From contig NZ_JAJNOQ010000010.1 of assembly GCF_021044775.1 (NCBI RefSeq), forward strand, positions 1-64,000: a stretch of 64,000 nucleotides of DNA, written 5' to 3'. Positions 25,627 to 33,803 of this stretch are shown piece by piece. How positions within the stretch are numbered: the first letter of the stretch is position 1; every line of letters starts with the position of its first letter. Origin of the DNA: Paraeggerthella hominis (GTDB lineage Bacteria; Actinomycetota; Coriobacteriia; Coriobacteriales; Eggerthellaceae). The translations under genes were made by a program, and so were the position numbers. A model generated the notes under the pieces. It was not told where the DNA came from. It made no database searches and worked only from the letters and a program-made list of their open reading frames with translations.

Positions 25627-28170
25627 CTAGAACTTCATGAAGCGCTCGTAGCGCTGCTTCAGCAGATCGTCCAGAGGACGCTCGCCAAGCTCCTCGAGCG
25701 TTTTGACCACGTAGGCCCGAACGCCTTGAGCAGCCGCTTCGGGGTTTTCATGGGCGGGGCCGGCGCCCTCGGGAAGAACGGCGTCGACGATGCCCATCTG
25801 GCAGGCCTCGTGCGCGCTCATCTTCATGACGGCCGCCGCTTCGGGGGCGCGCGTGCGGTCCTTCCAAAGGATGGAAGCGAACCCTTCCGGCGAGAGAACC
25901 GAGTACACGGCGTGCTCCTGCATGGCCACGCGATCCGCAACGGCCAGGGCCAGAGCGCCGCCCGACCCGCCTTCGCCCAGAAGCACGCTCACCACCGGCA
26001 CGCGCATGCCCGCCAGCGCTATGAGGTTGTCCGCAATCGCGTTGCCCTGCCCGCGTTCCTCCGCCTCGGTGCCGCAGAACGCGCCCTGCGTGTCCACCAG
26101 GCACACGATCGGACGCCCGAACTTCTCGGCCTGGCGCATGATGCGCAGCGACTTTCGATAGCCTTCCGGCTGCGGGCAGCCGAAATTGCGCTTGATGCGC
26201 TCCTTCAGGTCGCGGCCCTTTTCCTGCGCGACCACGGTGACGGCGTGCCCGTCGATCCAGCCCAGCCCGCACACGATGGCGGCATCGTCGCCGAACGCGC
26301 GATCTCCGTGCAGCTCGATGAAGCCGTCGACAAACGACTCGATGTACGACAGCGCCGTGGGACGATGCACGTTACGCGCCAGCTGCACGCTTTCCCATGC
26401 GCGGTTCGAGCGCGTCGAGAGCGCAACCTCGCCCCGAGCCGACGACGACGGCGCGCCGTCTTCGAGGGGCAGCCGACCGTCCGCGTCGAACCCGCCTCGC
26501 TTGAGCGCACGCTCCAGACGTCTGCGCGATGCCGCATCGCTGCGCGCGAAACCGCCCATCAGGCCCGCGACGCGATCCCTCAACCGTGCCGGCGCCCAAG
26601 TCGCCTCGGTCAACGACGCGCCCTCCGGAGTGAGGTTCCCGTACGTCACGGTATTGTACGTATGCGTGCCGTTCGCCAGGTTGTCGCGCACGGCTTCGTA
26701 GCTGACGAATATCTCCCGGTCCCCCGGTTCGTGCCCGCTCTTCCCCGCGCCCGCAGGAGAGGTTGCCAGATGAATGGCCAGCACGTGCGCGAGCGCGCTA
26801 CGCAGGTTCTCGCGCTCGACGATCGCGTCGATCAGCCCGTGCTCGAGCGCGAACTCGGCGGTCTGGAAGCCTTCGGGAAGCTCCTGCTTGATGGTGTCCT
26901 TGATCACGCGTTGGCCGGCGAACCCGATGAGCGCCCGCGGCTCCGCCAAGATGACGTCGCCCTGCATGGCGAACGACGCGGTCACGCCGCCCGTCGTGGG
27001 ATCGGCGAGCACCGAGATGTACGGAAGCTTGGCCTCGGCATGACGGTCGAGCGCGAACGAGACCTTCGCCATCTGCATGAGCGACACCAGGCCCTCCTGC
27101 ATGCGCGCGCCGCCCGACGCGGTGAACACCACCACGGGCAGGCGCTCGTCGGTTGCGCGCTCCACGAGCCGCGCCACCTTCTCGCCCACGACCGAACCCA
27201 TGGACCCCATGAAGAACTGCGACTCCATGATGCCGATGGCAACGCGCAAGCCGGCGATGCGGCCCTCGCCCGTGCGCACGGCCTCGTCCAAGCCGGTTTT
27301 ATCGCGCTGCGCGGCCAGCTTCTCCTCGTAGCCGGGAAATCCCAGCGGATCGGTTTCAGGCACCGATCGGCTCCATTCGACGAAGCTGCCCGCGTCGAGC
27401 AGGTCGTCGATGCGCTCGGCCGACGACATGCGCAGGTACGTGCCGCACGACGGGCAGACGTAATGCCCTGCGGCCACGCTGGCTGCATCGAACTTGAGGC
27501 CGCACGCATGGCAGGCCCGCCAGGCTTCCGTGCCGTTTGCCGTCTTTTCCGTGGAGCAGAGCACCCAGCCGAGCAGAGGGGACTCGACGCTGAGCGGCTT
27601 GAACACGCGCACGCCGCGCGCTGCAGCGCGCGCCAGGAAGCTGTCGACTTCCGAAAGCGCAACGGCTTCGTCGCAGAGCAAGATGCAGGACGCCTGGCAC
27701 TCCGAAGCGGCCTGCAGCACGGCGTGGGCGTTGCTGAACAGGGCGTCCGTATACTTTTCGCCCAGGCAAACGCTCAGCGCAGCCGCCTTCACGTGCGGGT
27801 CGTAGCGACGATCCTGCGTATACGCCGCGCACGCCGCGAACCCGGCCTCGACCACTGCGGGAAACAAGCGGCGCGCCGTCTTCGCGCGGGCCATGACAAG
27901 AGCCACGGGAGCAGGTCGATCGACTGCAACGTCAACCCCCGAAGCGCATCGGCCCGCGCCGACGGCCTCGGAGAAAACGGACGCGTCCACCGCGTCGAGC
28001 GCGTTCGGAGCATCCGGGAAAGCTCCCGCCGCCTCGGCCGCCATGCGCGTCAGGCGATACACGACGTCGGCGGAACCCTCCGCCGCTCGGACCGCCGGCA
28101 TAGCACCGCTCTGCGACAGCATCGCCCCGTCGGTTGCGATGGTGATGTAGTTCTGCTTACGCTGTTTCAT
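25627..28170 (-). CDS. accDA: Fused acetyl-CoA carboxylase carboxyltransferase (beta-alpha) with an extra N-terminal domain
   Basis: An 847-residue protein joining both carboxyltransferase subunits, which transfer CO2 from biotin to acetyl-CoA to make malonyl-CoA. The beta part has a zinc ribbon (C220, C223, C239, C242) and crotonase-fold blocks such as FTASGGARMQEG and GFAGQRVIKDTI. After a linker (about 500-575) comes the alpha part (LSYIESFVDGFIELHGDRAFGDD, LVDTQGAFCGTEAEERGQG). Before the zinc ribbon lie about 215 extra residues; 88-193 resemble the N-terminal pre-ATP-grasp domain of biotin carboxylase (VALVMARAKTARRLF, AAYTQDRRYDPHV, LGEKYTDALF) but carry no ATP-grasp domain. It is the last gene of the fab operon. 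GGAAGG precedes the ATG. Confidence 0.93.
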   Translation of the reverse strand: MKQRKQNYITIATDGAMLSQSGAMPAVRAAEGSADVVYRLTRMAAEAAGAFPDAPNALDAVDASVFSEAVGAGRCASGVDVAVDRPAPVALVMARAKTARRLFPAVVEAGFAACAAYTQDRRYDPHVKAAALSVCLGEKYTDALFSNAHAVLQAASECQASCILLCDEAVALSEVDSFLARAAARGVRVFKPLSVESPLLGWVLCSTEKTANGTEAWRACHACGLKFDAASVAAGHYVCPSCGTYLRMSSAERIDDLLDAGSFVEWSRSVPETDPLGFPGYEEKLAAQRDKTGLDEAVRTGEGRIAGLRVAIGIMESQFFMGSMGSVVGEKVARLVERATDERLPVVVFTASGGARMQEGLVSLMQMAKVSFALDRHAEAKLPYISVLADPTTGGVTASFAMQGDVILAEPRALIGFAGQRVIKDTIKQELPEGFQTAEFALEHGLIDAIVERENLRSALAHVLAIHLATSPAGAGKSGHEPGDREIFVSYEAVRDNLANGTHTYNTVTYGNLTPEGASLTEATWAPARLRDRVAGLMGGFARSDAASRRRLERALKRGGFDADGRLPLEDGAPSSSARGEVALSTRSNRAWESVQLARNVHRPTALSYIESFVDGFIELHGDRAFGDDAAIVCGLGWIDGHAVTVVAQEKGRDLKERIKRNFGCPQPEGYRKSLRIMRQAEKFGRPIVCLVDTQGAFCGTEAEERGQGNAIADNLIALAGMRVPVVSVLLGEGGSGGALALAVADRVAMQEHAVYSVLSPEGFASILWKDRTRAPEAAAVMKMSAHEACQMGIVDAVLPEGAGPAHENPEAAAQGVRAYVVKTLEELGERPLDDLLKQRYERFMKF

Positions 28171-28212
28171 CGAACGACCTTCCGCTTGCCGGACACGCGA
28201 CGCTGTCGCGCG

Positions 28213-28662
28213 CTACGCCTCGGCCTTTGCCAGCACATACTTCTGCGTCGCCGTCGCGCACACCTGGCCGTCGACGCTCGCCTCGACCTCCGCCACGCAC
28301 AAGCGAGACGAGGATTTCACGATGCGGCCCTTCAAGACGAGCGTGTCGCCCGGCTCCACCTGACGGCGAAACTTCGCGTTGTCGATGCCCGTCAAAAACC
28401 CGATCGACCCCTCGGCCCCGCGCTCTACGAGCACGCAGAACGAGGCGGCCTGGGCAAGCGCCTCCATGATGATGACGCCCGGCAGCACCGGGTGCCCCGG
28501 GAAATGGCCCGCGAACAGCGCCAAGCCGGGATCGACGTCAAACTCGGCCGTCACTTCGACGCCCGGCTTGCAGGAGGTCACTCGGCTCACCCAGCAAAAC
28601 GGGTCGCGGTGCGGCAGCACCGCCTCGACGACGTCCTTGCCGCAGGGATACTCGATATCCAT
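28213..28662 (-). CDS. fabZ: 3-hydroxyacyl-ACP dehydratase FabZ
   Basis: A 149-residue hot-dog fold dehydratase removing water from 3-hydroxyacyl-ACP. The catalytic His53 is in AGHFPGHPVLPGV and the Glu67 in IIMEALAQA, both in place. The start MDIEYPCGKD follows an AAGGAGA site; the longer upstream open region overlaps fabF and is not used. Between fabF (80 bases upstream) and accDA (42 bases downstream). Confidence 0.96.
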   Translation of the reverse strand: MDIEYPCGKDVVEAVLPHRDPFCWVSRVTSCKPGVEVTAEFDVDPGLALFAGHFPGHPVLPGVIIMEALAQAASFCVLVERGAEGSIGFLTGIDNAKFRRQVEPGDTLVLKGRIVKSSSRLCVAEVEASVDGQVCATATQKYVLAKAEA

Positions 28663-28742
28663 AGGTTCTCCTTTCAACGGCGCGCGCTTTGCGCGCCATG
28701 CGCCCGCGCGAGACGCCAAGGCGTCTCGCGCTCCGACGGCCG

Positions 28743-30050
28743 TCAGGCCAGCGAGGTCCGGTACGGCGAGATGGCCAGCGAGGCGTTGTGGCCGCCGAAG
28801 CCCAGCGAGTTCGAAAGCGCCACCTTCTGAGGGTAGTTCGTCTTCGCCTCCACCACCACGTTCACCGGGCACGCAGGATCGGCTTCGGCGAACCCGGCCG
28901 TGGGAGGAACGCAGTCGTTGGCCACGGACAGAGCGCACACGATAGCCTCGATCGCACCCGCGGCCCCCAGCGTATGGCCCGTCGTGCCCTTCACGGAAGT
29001 GACCGGCACCGTACGAGCGAGCTCTTCGCCGCACACGGCGGCAAGCGCCTTGGACTCGGTCGCGTCGTTTGCGGGCGTACCCGTCCCGTGCGCATTCAAA
29101 TGCCCCAGGTCGGCAGGCGTGAAGCCCCCTTCCGAAAGCGCCTGCAGCATCGCGCGCGCCACGCCATCGCCGCTCGGCTCGGGAGCGGTCATGTGGTAGG
29201 CATCGCCCGTCGAGCCGAAGCCGACGACCTCAGCCAGCACGGTTGCCCCGCGCCCGAGCGCATGTTCGAGCGACTCCAGAACCACCGCGCCCGCGCCCTC
29301 GCCCGCCACGAAGCCCGCTCGGCGCGCGTCGAAGGGCAGCGACGCCTCGCAAGGATCGGACGACTTCGAAAGCGCGCCCAGGTTCGCGAACCCAGCCAAG
29401 CAGATGGGAGACACGGACTCTTCCGAGCCTCCGGCAAGCGCCGCGTCGATGTAGCCGTGCCTGATGTCGCGCACGGCCGTACCGATGCAATGGGCTCCCG
29501 TTGCGCAAGCGGTCACCACGTTCAGGCACTCGCCCTGCAAACCGTAGCGAATGGACAGGTTGCCAGCGGCGATGTTGCCGATCATCGTGGGGATGAACAG
29601 CGGGCTCACGCGCTTGGGGCCCTTCTCGGCCAACGTGGAGAACCCGCTTTGCAGCTCGTCGATGCCGCCGATGCCCGTTCCGAACACGCACGCGATGCGC
29701 GTGGCGTCCTCCGCTTCCATATCGAGCCCCGCCTGAGCCATGGCCTCGTCGGATGCGACGATGGCGTACTGCACGAACCGCTCGAAACGGCGCGCCTCCT
29801 TCTTGGAAAGGCCGTGCTCGGTCGCGTCGAAATCGCGCACCTCGGCAGCGATGCTCACGTCATGGTCGGTCGCGTCGAAACGCGCGATCGGACCTATGCA
29901 GCAAGTGCGGCCCATGACCGCGTTCCAAAGCGCCTCTACGCCGACACCGGCAGGAGACACCGCGCCCATGCCGGTGATGACCACGCGATGCGTGCCGTCG
30001 GGACGGCGCGTGGCGATATCCTGGGCACCCGAATTCGCGTTCTTGCTCAT
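28743..30050 (-). CDS. fabF: 3-oxoacyl-ACP synthase II
   Basis: A 435-residue condensing enzyme elongating acyl-ACP with malonyl-ACP. The catalytic triad is visible: Cys182 in VVTACATGAH, His in NAHGTGTPAND and His in GTTGHTLGAAG. The start ATG overlaps the fabG stop (ATGA at 30047-30050), indicating translational coupling. An open region extends further upstream within fabG but is an artefact. Confidence 0.97.
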   Translation of the reverse strand: MSKNANSGAQDIATRRPDGTHRVVITGMGAVSPAGVGVEALWNAVMGRTCCIGPIARFDATDHDVSIAAEVRDFDATEHGLSKKEARRFERFVQYAIVASDEAMAQAGLDMEAEDATRIACVFGTGIGGIDELQSGFSTLAEKGPKRVSPLFIPTMIGNIAAGNLSIRYGLQGECLNVVTACATGAHCIGTAVRDIRHGYIDAALAGGSEESVSPICLAGFANLGALSKSSDPCEASLPFDARRAGFVAGEGAGAVVLESLEHALGRGATVLAEVVGFGSTGDAYHMTAPEPSGDGVARAMLQALSEGGFTPADLGHLNAHGTGTPANDATESKALAAVCGEELARTVPVTSVKGTTGHTLGAAGAIEAIVCALSVANDCVPPTAGFAEADPACPVNVVVEAKTNYPQKVALSNSLGFGGHNASLAISPYRTSLA

Positions 30051-30811
30051 AGCGACATACCTCCATCGATGCAGATAACTTGCCCGGTCACGTAACCGGC
30101 CTCCTCGCTCGCCAAAAATCGAACGAGCGCGGCAACGTCCTTCGGCTCGCCGAAGCGTCCCGATGCGATGCGTCCCAAAACCGCGTCGCGCTGCTTGTCC
30201 GACAGCTCGTCGGTCATGTCCGTGGATATGAAGCCCGGAGCGACCGCGTTCGCCGTGACGTTGCGGGCGGCCAGCTCGCGCGCGAGCGATTTCGTCAGGC
30301 CGATAACCCCCGCCTTGGAAGCCGCATAGTTCGCCTGACCCGCGTTTCCGGCCACGCCCACCACGCTCGACAGGTTCACGATGCGACCGTAGCGCTGTTT
30401 CATCATGCGCTGGGCCGCCGCTTTGCAACAGTTGAACGTACCCTTGAGGTTCACATCGATAACCGCATCGAAGTCCTCCTCCTTCATGCGCACCAGCAAT
30501 CCGTCGCGCGTGATGCCCGCATTGTTCACCAGCACGTCCACGCGCCCGAACGCTTCATAGGCGGCCTCGATCAATCCCTGCGCCTGATCGGCATCGGCAA
30601 CGTTCGCCGCCACCGCAACGGCGCGCACGCCGTACTCGTCGGCCAAACCATCGGCCAGCTCCTGAGCTGCGGCAAGCCCGCGTTCGCTCGAGCAGTTCAC
30701 GCACACGTCGAAGCCGGCGCACGCCAGTTCTTCGGCCACCGCACGGCCGATTCCGCGGCTCGATCCGGTAACGACCGCGCTTCGGCGCAGGGTTTCGGGT
30801 TGGTTGGTCAC
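30047..30811 (-). CDS. fabG: 3-oxoacyl-ACP reductase
   Basis: A 254-residue short-chain dehydrogenase reducing 3-oxoacyl-ACP with NADPH. Motifs: VTGSSRGIGRA cofactor loop, NNAG, and the catalytic Ser with YAASK. GTG start with AGGAGA nine bases upstream; the GTG overlaps the fabD stop (GTGA), and its own stop overlaps the fabF start. Confidence 0.97.
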   Translation of the reverse strand: MTNQPETLRRSAVVTGSSRGIGRAVAEELACAGFDVCVNCSSERGLAAAQELADGLADEYGVRAVAVAANVADADQAQGLIEAAYEAFGRVDVLVNNAGITRDGLLVRMKEEDFDAVIDVNLKGTFNCCKAAAQRMMKQRYGRIVNLSSVVGVAGNAGQANYAASKAGVIGLTKSLARELAARNVTANAVAPGFISTDMTDELSDKQRDAVLGRIASGRFGEPKDVAALVRFLASEEAGYVTGQVICIDGGMSL

Positions 30812-31821
30812 AGTGTCTCCTCTTCGGAATCGGAGGCGCAGCACGTTTCTGCGCACGCTTCAAGGCTCGTTCGATCCTGTACGCAGCAACGCGTGAAGCT
30901 CCGATCGATGCGCTTCACCAGGTTCGCCAGCACGCCGCCGTAACCCGCCTCGACGAACGTGTCCGCACCGGCGGCTGCAAGCGTCTCGATGCTTTGCTGA
31001 AAGCGAACGGGACCGGTCAAGTGTTCGACCAGGCGCGTCCGCGCACGCGCCGCGTCCAGGGGCGCGGCGGACAGGTTGCAGATGAGCGGCACGCGAGGCT
31101 CGGCAAACTCCACGCCGTCCAGGTACCGTGCGAGCTCGACTGCGGCGTCGCTCATCAAAGGGCTGTGGAACCCCCCGGACGTAGCCAACCGCGAGAAGCG
31201 CCCCCCTTGGTCGGCCCATGCGGCCTCGATGCGCTCGATAGCCTCCGGCGTTCCGGAAACAACGATCTGGCCAGGGCAGTTGTAGTTTGCCGGAACCAGA
31301 ACGCCGCCCTGCGCGCATTCCGCGCACAGCGCGCGCACGCTCTCTTCGTCGGCCTTGAGCAAAGCGCTCATGGCGCCCGGTTGCGCGGCAGCCGCCTCGG
31401 CCATGAGGCGGGACCGCTCGCGCACGAACGCGAAGGTCGCCTCGTCCGACAGCATGCCCGACACGGCGAGCGCGCTCACCTGGCCCAGCGAGAAGCCCAG
31501 CACGGCGATCGGCTCCACGCCGCGGGCTTCGAGCGCACGCGCCGCGCCGATCGACAGCGCGCACAGCGCCGGCTGGGCATAGCGCGTGTCGTTGAGCTGA
31601 TCGGCGCTTGCATTCGAAACCAGATCGGCTACGTTGTAGCCCAGCACGTCGGACGCGCAGGAGAACACCTCGGCCACTTCGGGAAGATCGAGCAGGCTCT
31701 CCCCCATGCCGGGCTTTTGCGAACCCTGGCCCGAGAGCATGAACACGGGATGCCCGGAAAGCATGCGCGGAACCGAAGGCGCGCCGGTGCGCGGTCCTTC
31801 CGCGAATTGCGTGTCAGCCAC
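30808..31821 (-). CDS. fabD: Malonyl-CoA:ACP transacylase
   Basis: A 337-residue acyltransferase loading malonyl units on ACP. Motifs: FMLSGQGSQKPGMG at the N-terminus, nucleophile Ser111 in GFSLGQVSALA and the late His in SGGFHSPLM. GTG start after AAGGGG. The C-terminal tail is about 20 residues longer than usual and Cys-rich (CASDSEEETL end). Overlaps fabG by four bases. Confidence 0.96.
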   Translation of the reverse strand: MADTQFAEGPRTGAPSVPRMLSGHPVFMLSGQGSQKPGMGESLLDLPEVAEVFSCASDVLGYNVADLVSNASADQLNDTRYAQPALCALSIGAARALEARGVEPIAVLGFSLGQVSALAVSGMLSDEATFAFVRERSRLMAEAAAAQPGAMSALLKADEESVRALCAECAQGGVLVPANYNCPGQIVVSGTPEAIERIEAAWADQGGRFSRLATSGGFHSPLMSDAAVELARYLDGVEFAEPRVPLICNLSAAPLDAARARTRLVEHLTGPVRFQQSIETLAAAGADTFVEAGYGGVLANLVKRIDRSFTRCCVQDRTSLEACAETCCASDSEEETL

Positions 31822-31831
31822 AGCGCACCCC

Positions 31832-32803
31832 TTACCGAACGCGTGCGCGCCGAGCGTTCAACTGCGCCAGCGCCTCAAGATCGAGTCCACCGAGAGCCTG
31901 CGCCTCGGCGACCATCGAAGCAACCACGTCCGCCGCCGTCCTGCGCTCGCTCACGAGCGCAGCCGACTGCCCCGCCATCATGGTCCCGTTGTCCACGTCG
32001 CCCTCGACGGCGCGCCTGAGCGAACCCACGTACATCGCCTCCAGCTCGTCGCCGTGCGCAGCAGCGTCGCCTTCCAGCTTGCGCACGGTGCGCGCGAACT
32101 TGTTCTTCAAACAGCGAACGGGATGCCCGCTGCCGCGGCCCGTGACTATGGTGTCGGAATCTTTCGCAGCGATGACCTTGTCCTTGTAGGCATCGGCGAT
32201 GCAGCACTCGTCCACGGTCAAGAAGCGCGTGCCCACCTGCACCCCTTCGGCCCCAAGGGCGAACGCGGCAACAAGCCCGCGTCCGTCGGCTATGCCTCCC
32301 GCCGCGATCACGGGGATCGAAACGGCATCGCATACCGCCGGGACGAGGGCCATCGTGGCAAGCTCGCCGATATGGCCGCCCGCTTCCGTGCCCTCGGCCA
32401 CCACGGCGTCGGCTCCCAGGCGCTCCATGCGCACGGCGAGCGCGCTCGAGGCGATCACGGGAACCACCTTGATGCCGGCGCCCTTCCACAGATCCATGTA
32501 GTTCGCCGGGCTGCCCGCGCCCGTGGTGATAACGTCCACTTCAAGCTCCGTCAAAAGCTTGGCGACCTCTGCAGCGTTCGGATCCATGAGCATGACGTTC
32601 GCGCCGATAGGCTTGTTGGTTTTCGAGCGGGCGATGCCCACCTGCTCCTCGATCCACGACAGCGGCGCGCCGCCGCATGCGATGATGCCCAAGCCCCCCG
32701 CTTCGCTGACCGCTGCGGCCAGATTCGCGTCGGCGATGCGAGCCATCGCTCCTTGGATGATGGGCACCTCGATGCCCAACGTGTCCGCTACCCGCGTTCT
32801 CAT
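31832..32803 (-). CDS. fabK: Enoyl-ACP reductase II (FMN type)
   Basis: A 323-residue FMN-dependent TIM-barrel enoyl-ACP reductase, the final step of each elongation cycle. Motifs: PIIQGAMARIADANLAAAVSEAGGLG, EAGGHIGE and GIADGRGLVAAFALGAEGVQVGTRF, matching FabK and 2-nitropropane dioxygenase relatives; the position beside acpP and fabD favours FabK. FabK replaces the triclosan-sensitive FabI in many Gram-positive bacteria, and no fabI is seen here. Confidence 0.95.
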   Translation of the reverse strand: MRTRVADTLGIEVPIIQGAMARIADANLAAAVSEAGGLGIIACGGAPLSWIEEQVGIARSKTNKPIGANVMLMDPNAAEVAKLLTELEVDVITTGAGSPANYMDLWKGAGIKVVPVIASSALAVRMERLGADAVVAEGTEAGGHIGELATMALVPAVCDAVSIPVIAAGGIADGRGLVAAFALGAEGVQVGTRFLTVDECCIADAYKDKVIAAKDSDTIVTGRGSGHPVRCLKNKFARTVRKLEGDAAAHGDELEAMYVGSLRRAVEGDVDNGTMMAGQSAALVSERRTAADVVASMVAEAQALGGLDLEALAQLNARRARVR

Positions 32804-32875
32804 GCTCCGATCCTCTTTCTCGAACTAGCTCGTCATGCCAAAAGCGGGCCCCGAAGGCCCGCGTCTTCAGCCCCT

Positions 32876-33097
32876 CTACTTCAAGGAATCGATATGAGCG
32901 ACCAGCTGGCCCACCGTTTCGATGCCCTCCGGCTCGCCGAACTCGACGTCGCACTTCTCCTCGAGATCGCAAATGAGCTCGACCATGTCAAGCGAGTCGA
33001 TGCCCAGCGAATCGAGCGTGGCGTCTTCGACGATGCCGTTGGCATCCAGGTCGAGGTTTTCCACAAGTACGTCCTTCACGATGTCGATCGTAGCCAT
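32876..33097 (-). CDS. acpP: Acyl carrier protein
   Basis: A 73-residue acidic four-helix carrier protein. The phosphopantetheine attachment serine is Ser35 in the DSL motif (GIDSLDMVEL). GGAAGGATC precedes the ATG. First structural gene of the fab operon, with a FabT-type palindrome and promoter just upstream. Confidence 0.97.
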   Translation of the reverse strand: MATIDIVKDVLVENLDLDANGIVEDATLDSLGIDSLDMVELICDLEEKCDVEFGEPEGIETVGQLVAHIDSLK

Positions 33098-33120
33098 GTT
33101 GATCCTTCCACTTCCAAATT

Positions 33121-33181
33121 AGTTTGATAATCAAAGTATTTAGGCATAGACGATGATAAGGAGACTTTGCCTCGATTGCAA
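33121..33181 (-). promoter_or_regulatory. acpP/fab operon promoter with FabT operator
   Basis: On the minus strand, TTGCAA (33176-33181), a 17-base spacer and TATCAT (complement of 33153-33158) form a promoter. Just downstream lies the palindrome TTTGATAATCAAA (33123-33135), which matches the FabT/FapR-class FabT site (TTTGAnnnTCAAA). Bound regulator would sit over the early transcribed region and block elongation or initiation. Confidence 0.8.
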
Positions 33182-33214
33182 GTGCCTTGTCGGCCCCTCC
33201 ACGATTTCTGCGCG

Positions 33215-33730
33215 CTACTCCTGCGCGTCGAAGAATGCCTTGACTTTCGCGAGGGCAACGGCGAACACGCGCTCTTCTTCCTCGCTCAGATCGGCTAGCG
33301 CCTCGTCGATCATCTGATGATGGAACAGGTTGTGGGCGCGCAGCACCTGACGGCCCTTTTTCGTAAGCGAGACCAGTACTTTGCGCCGGTCGTCCTCCGC
33401 GCGCTCGCGCTCGACGAAACCCTTCTTGACCAGCTTGTTAACGGCCGTGGTCAGCGTTGCCAGCGTCACGCCCAGGCGCGCGGCAACCACGTTCATCGGG
33501 CTGCGCTCGTGAAGGCCCACGGCCACGATGGTGTGCACTTCGGTAATGGTGAGCCCCTGCGTCAGACGGTTGTCCAAAGATCGCTCTTCGATGCGCAGGA
33601 TGGAGTTGAACGTGCCCGACAGCAGGTCGTCGATCTCTTGCCGACGTGCGCGCACGGCATCGTCGGCCCCTGCCCGAGGCCTGCTCGAAAAAGATCGATC
33701 AAGGTCGCTCGATCCATGTGCCGTTTCCAT
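33215..33730 (-). CDS. fabT: MarR-family regulator, FabT-like
   Basis: A 171-residue winged-helix MarR protein: GLTITEVHTIVAVGL then the helix-turn-helix SPMNVVAARLGVTLATLTTAVNKLVKKGFVERERAEDDRRKV. It stands directly before acpP-fabK-fabD in the same orientation, the classic FabT position, where FabT with acyl-ACP represses the fab genes. Two TTTGATnATCAAA palindromes, one before itself and one before acpP, support both autoregulation and control of the operon. The N-terminal 35 residues (Ser/Arg/Ala-rich) are an extra extension. AGGGGACGGCT precedes the ATG. Confidence 0.9.
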   Translation of the reverse strand: METAHGSSDLDRSFSSRPRAGADDAVRARRQEIDDLLSGTFNSILRIEERSLDNRLTQGLTITEVHTIVAVGLHERSPMNVVAARLGVTLATLTTAVNKLVKKGFVERERAEDDRRKVLVSLTKKGRQVLRAHNLFHHQMIDEALADLSEEEERVFAVALAKVKAFFDAQE

Positions 33731-33770
33731 AGCCGTCCCCTTCCCGCGCCGTCGATGCCCGCATCATACC

Positions 33771-33799
33771 GTATTCGCTTTGATCATCAAAACGAATAC
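33771..33799. promoter_or_regulatory. FabT operator upstream of fabT (29-bp palindrome)
   Basis: A core TTTGATCATCAAA (33779-33791) is flanked by GTATTCG (33771-33777) and CGAATAC (33793-33799), extending the palindrome to 29 bp with two mismatched positions at most. It lies 41 bases before the fabT start and repeats the core found before acpP, so autoregulation is likely. Confidence 0.8.
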
Positions 33800-33803
33800 T
33801 CGA

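Noticed and set aside
25618..28830. A 1070-residue open frame antisense to accDA and fabZ
   Set aside because: It crosses two real genes and their boundary, with Arg/His/Ala-rich low-information content and no family motifs.
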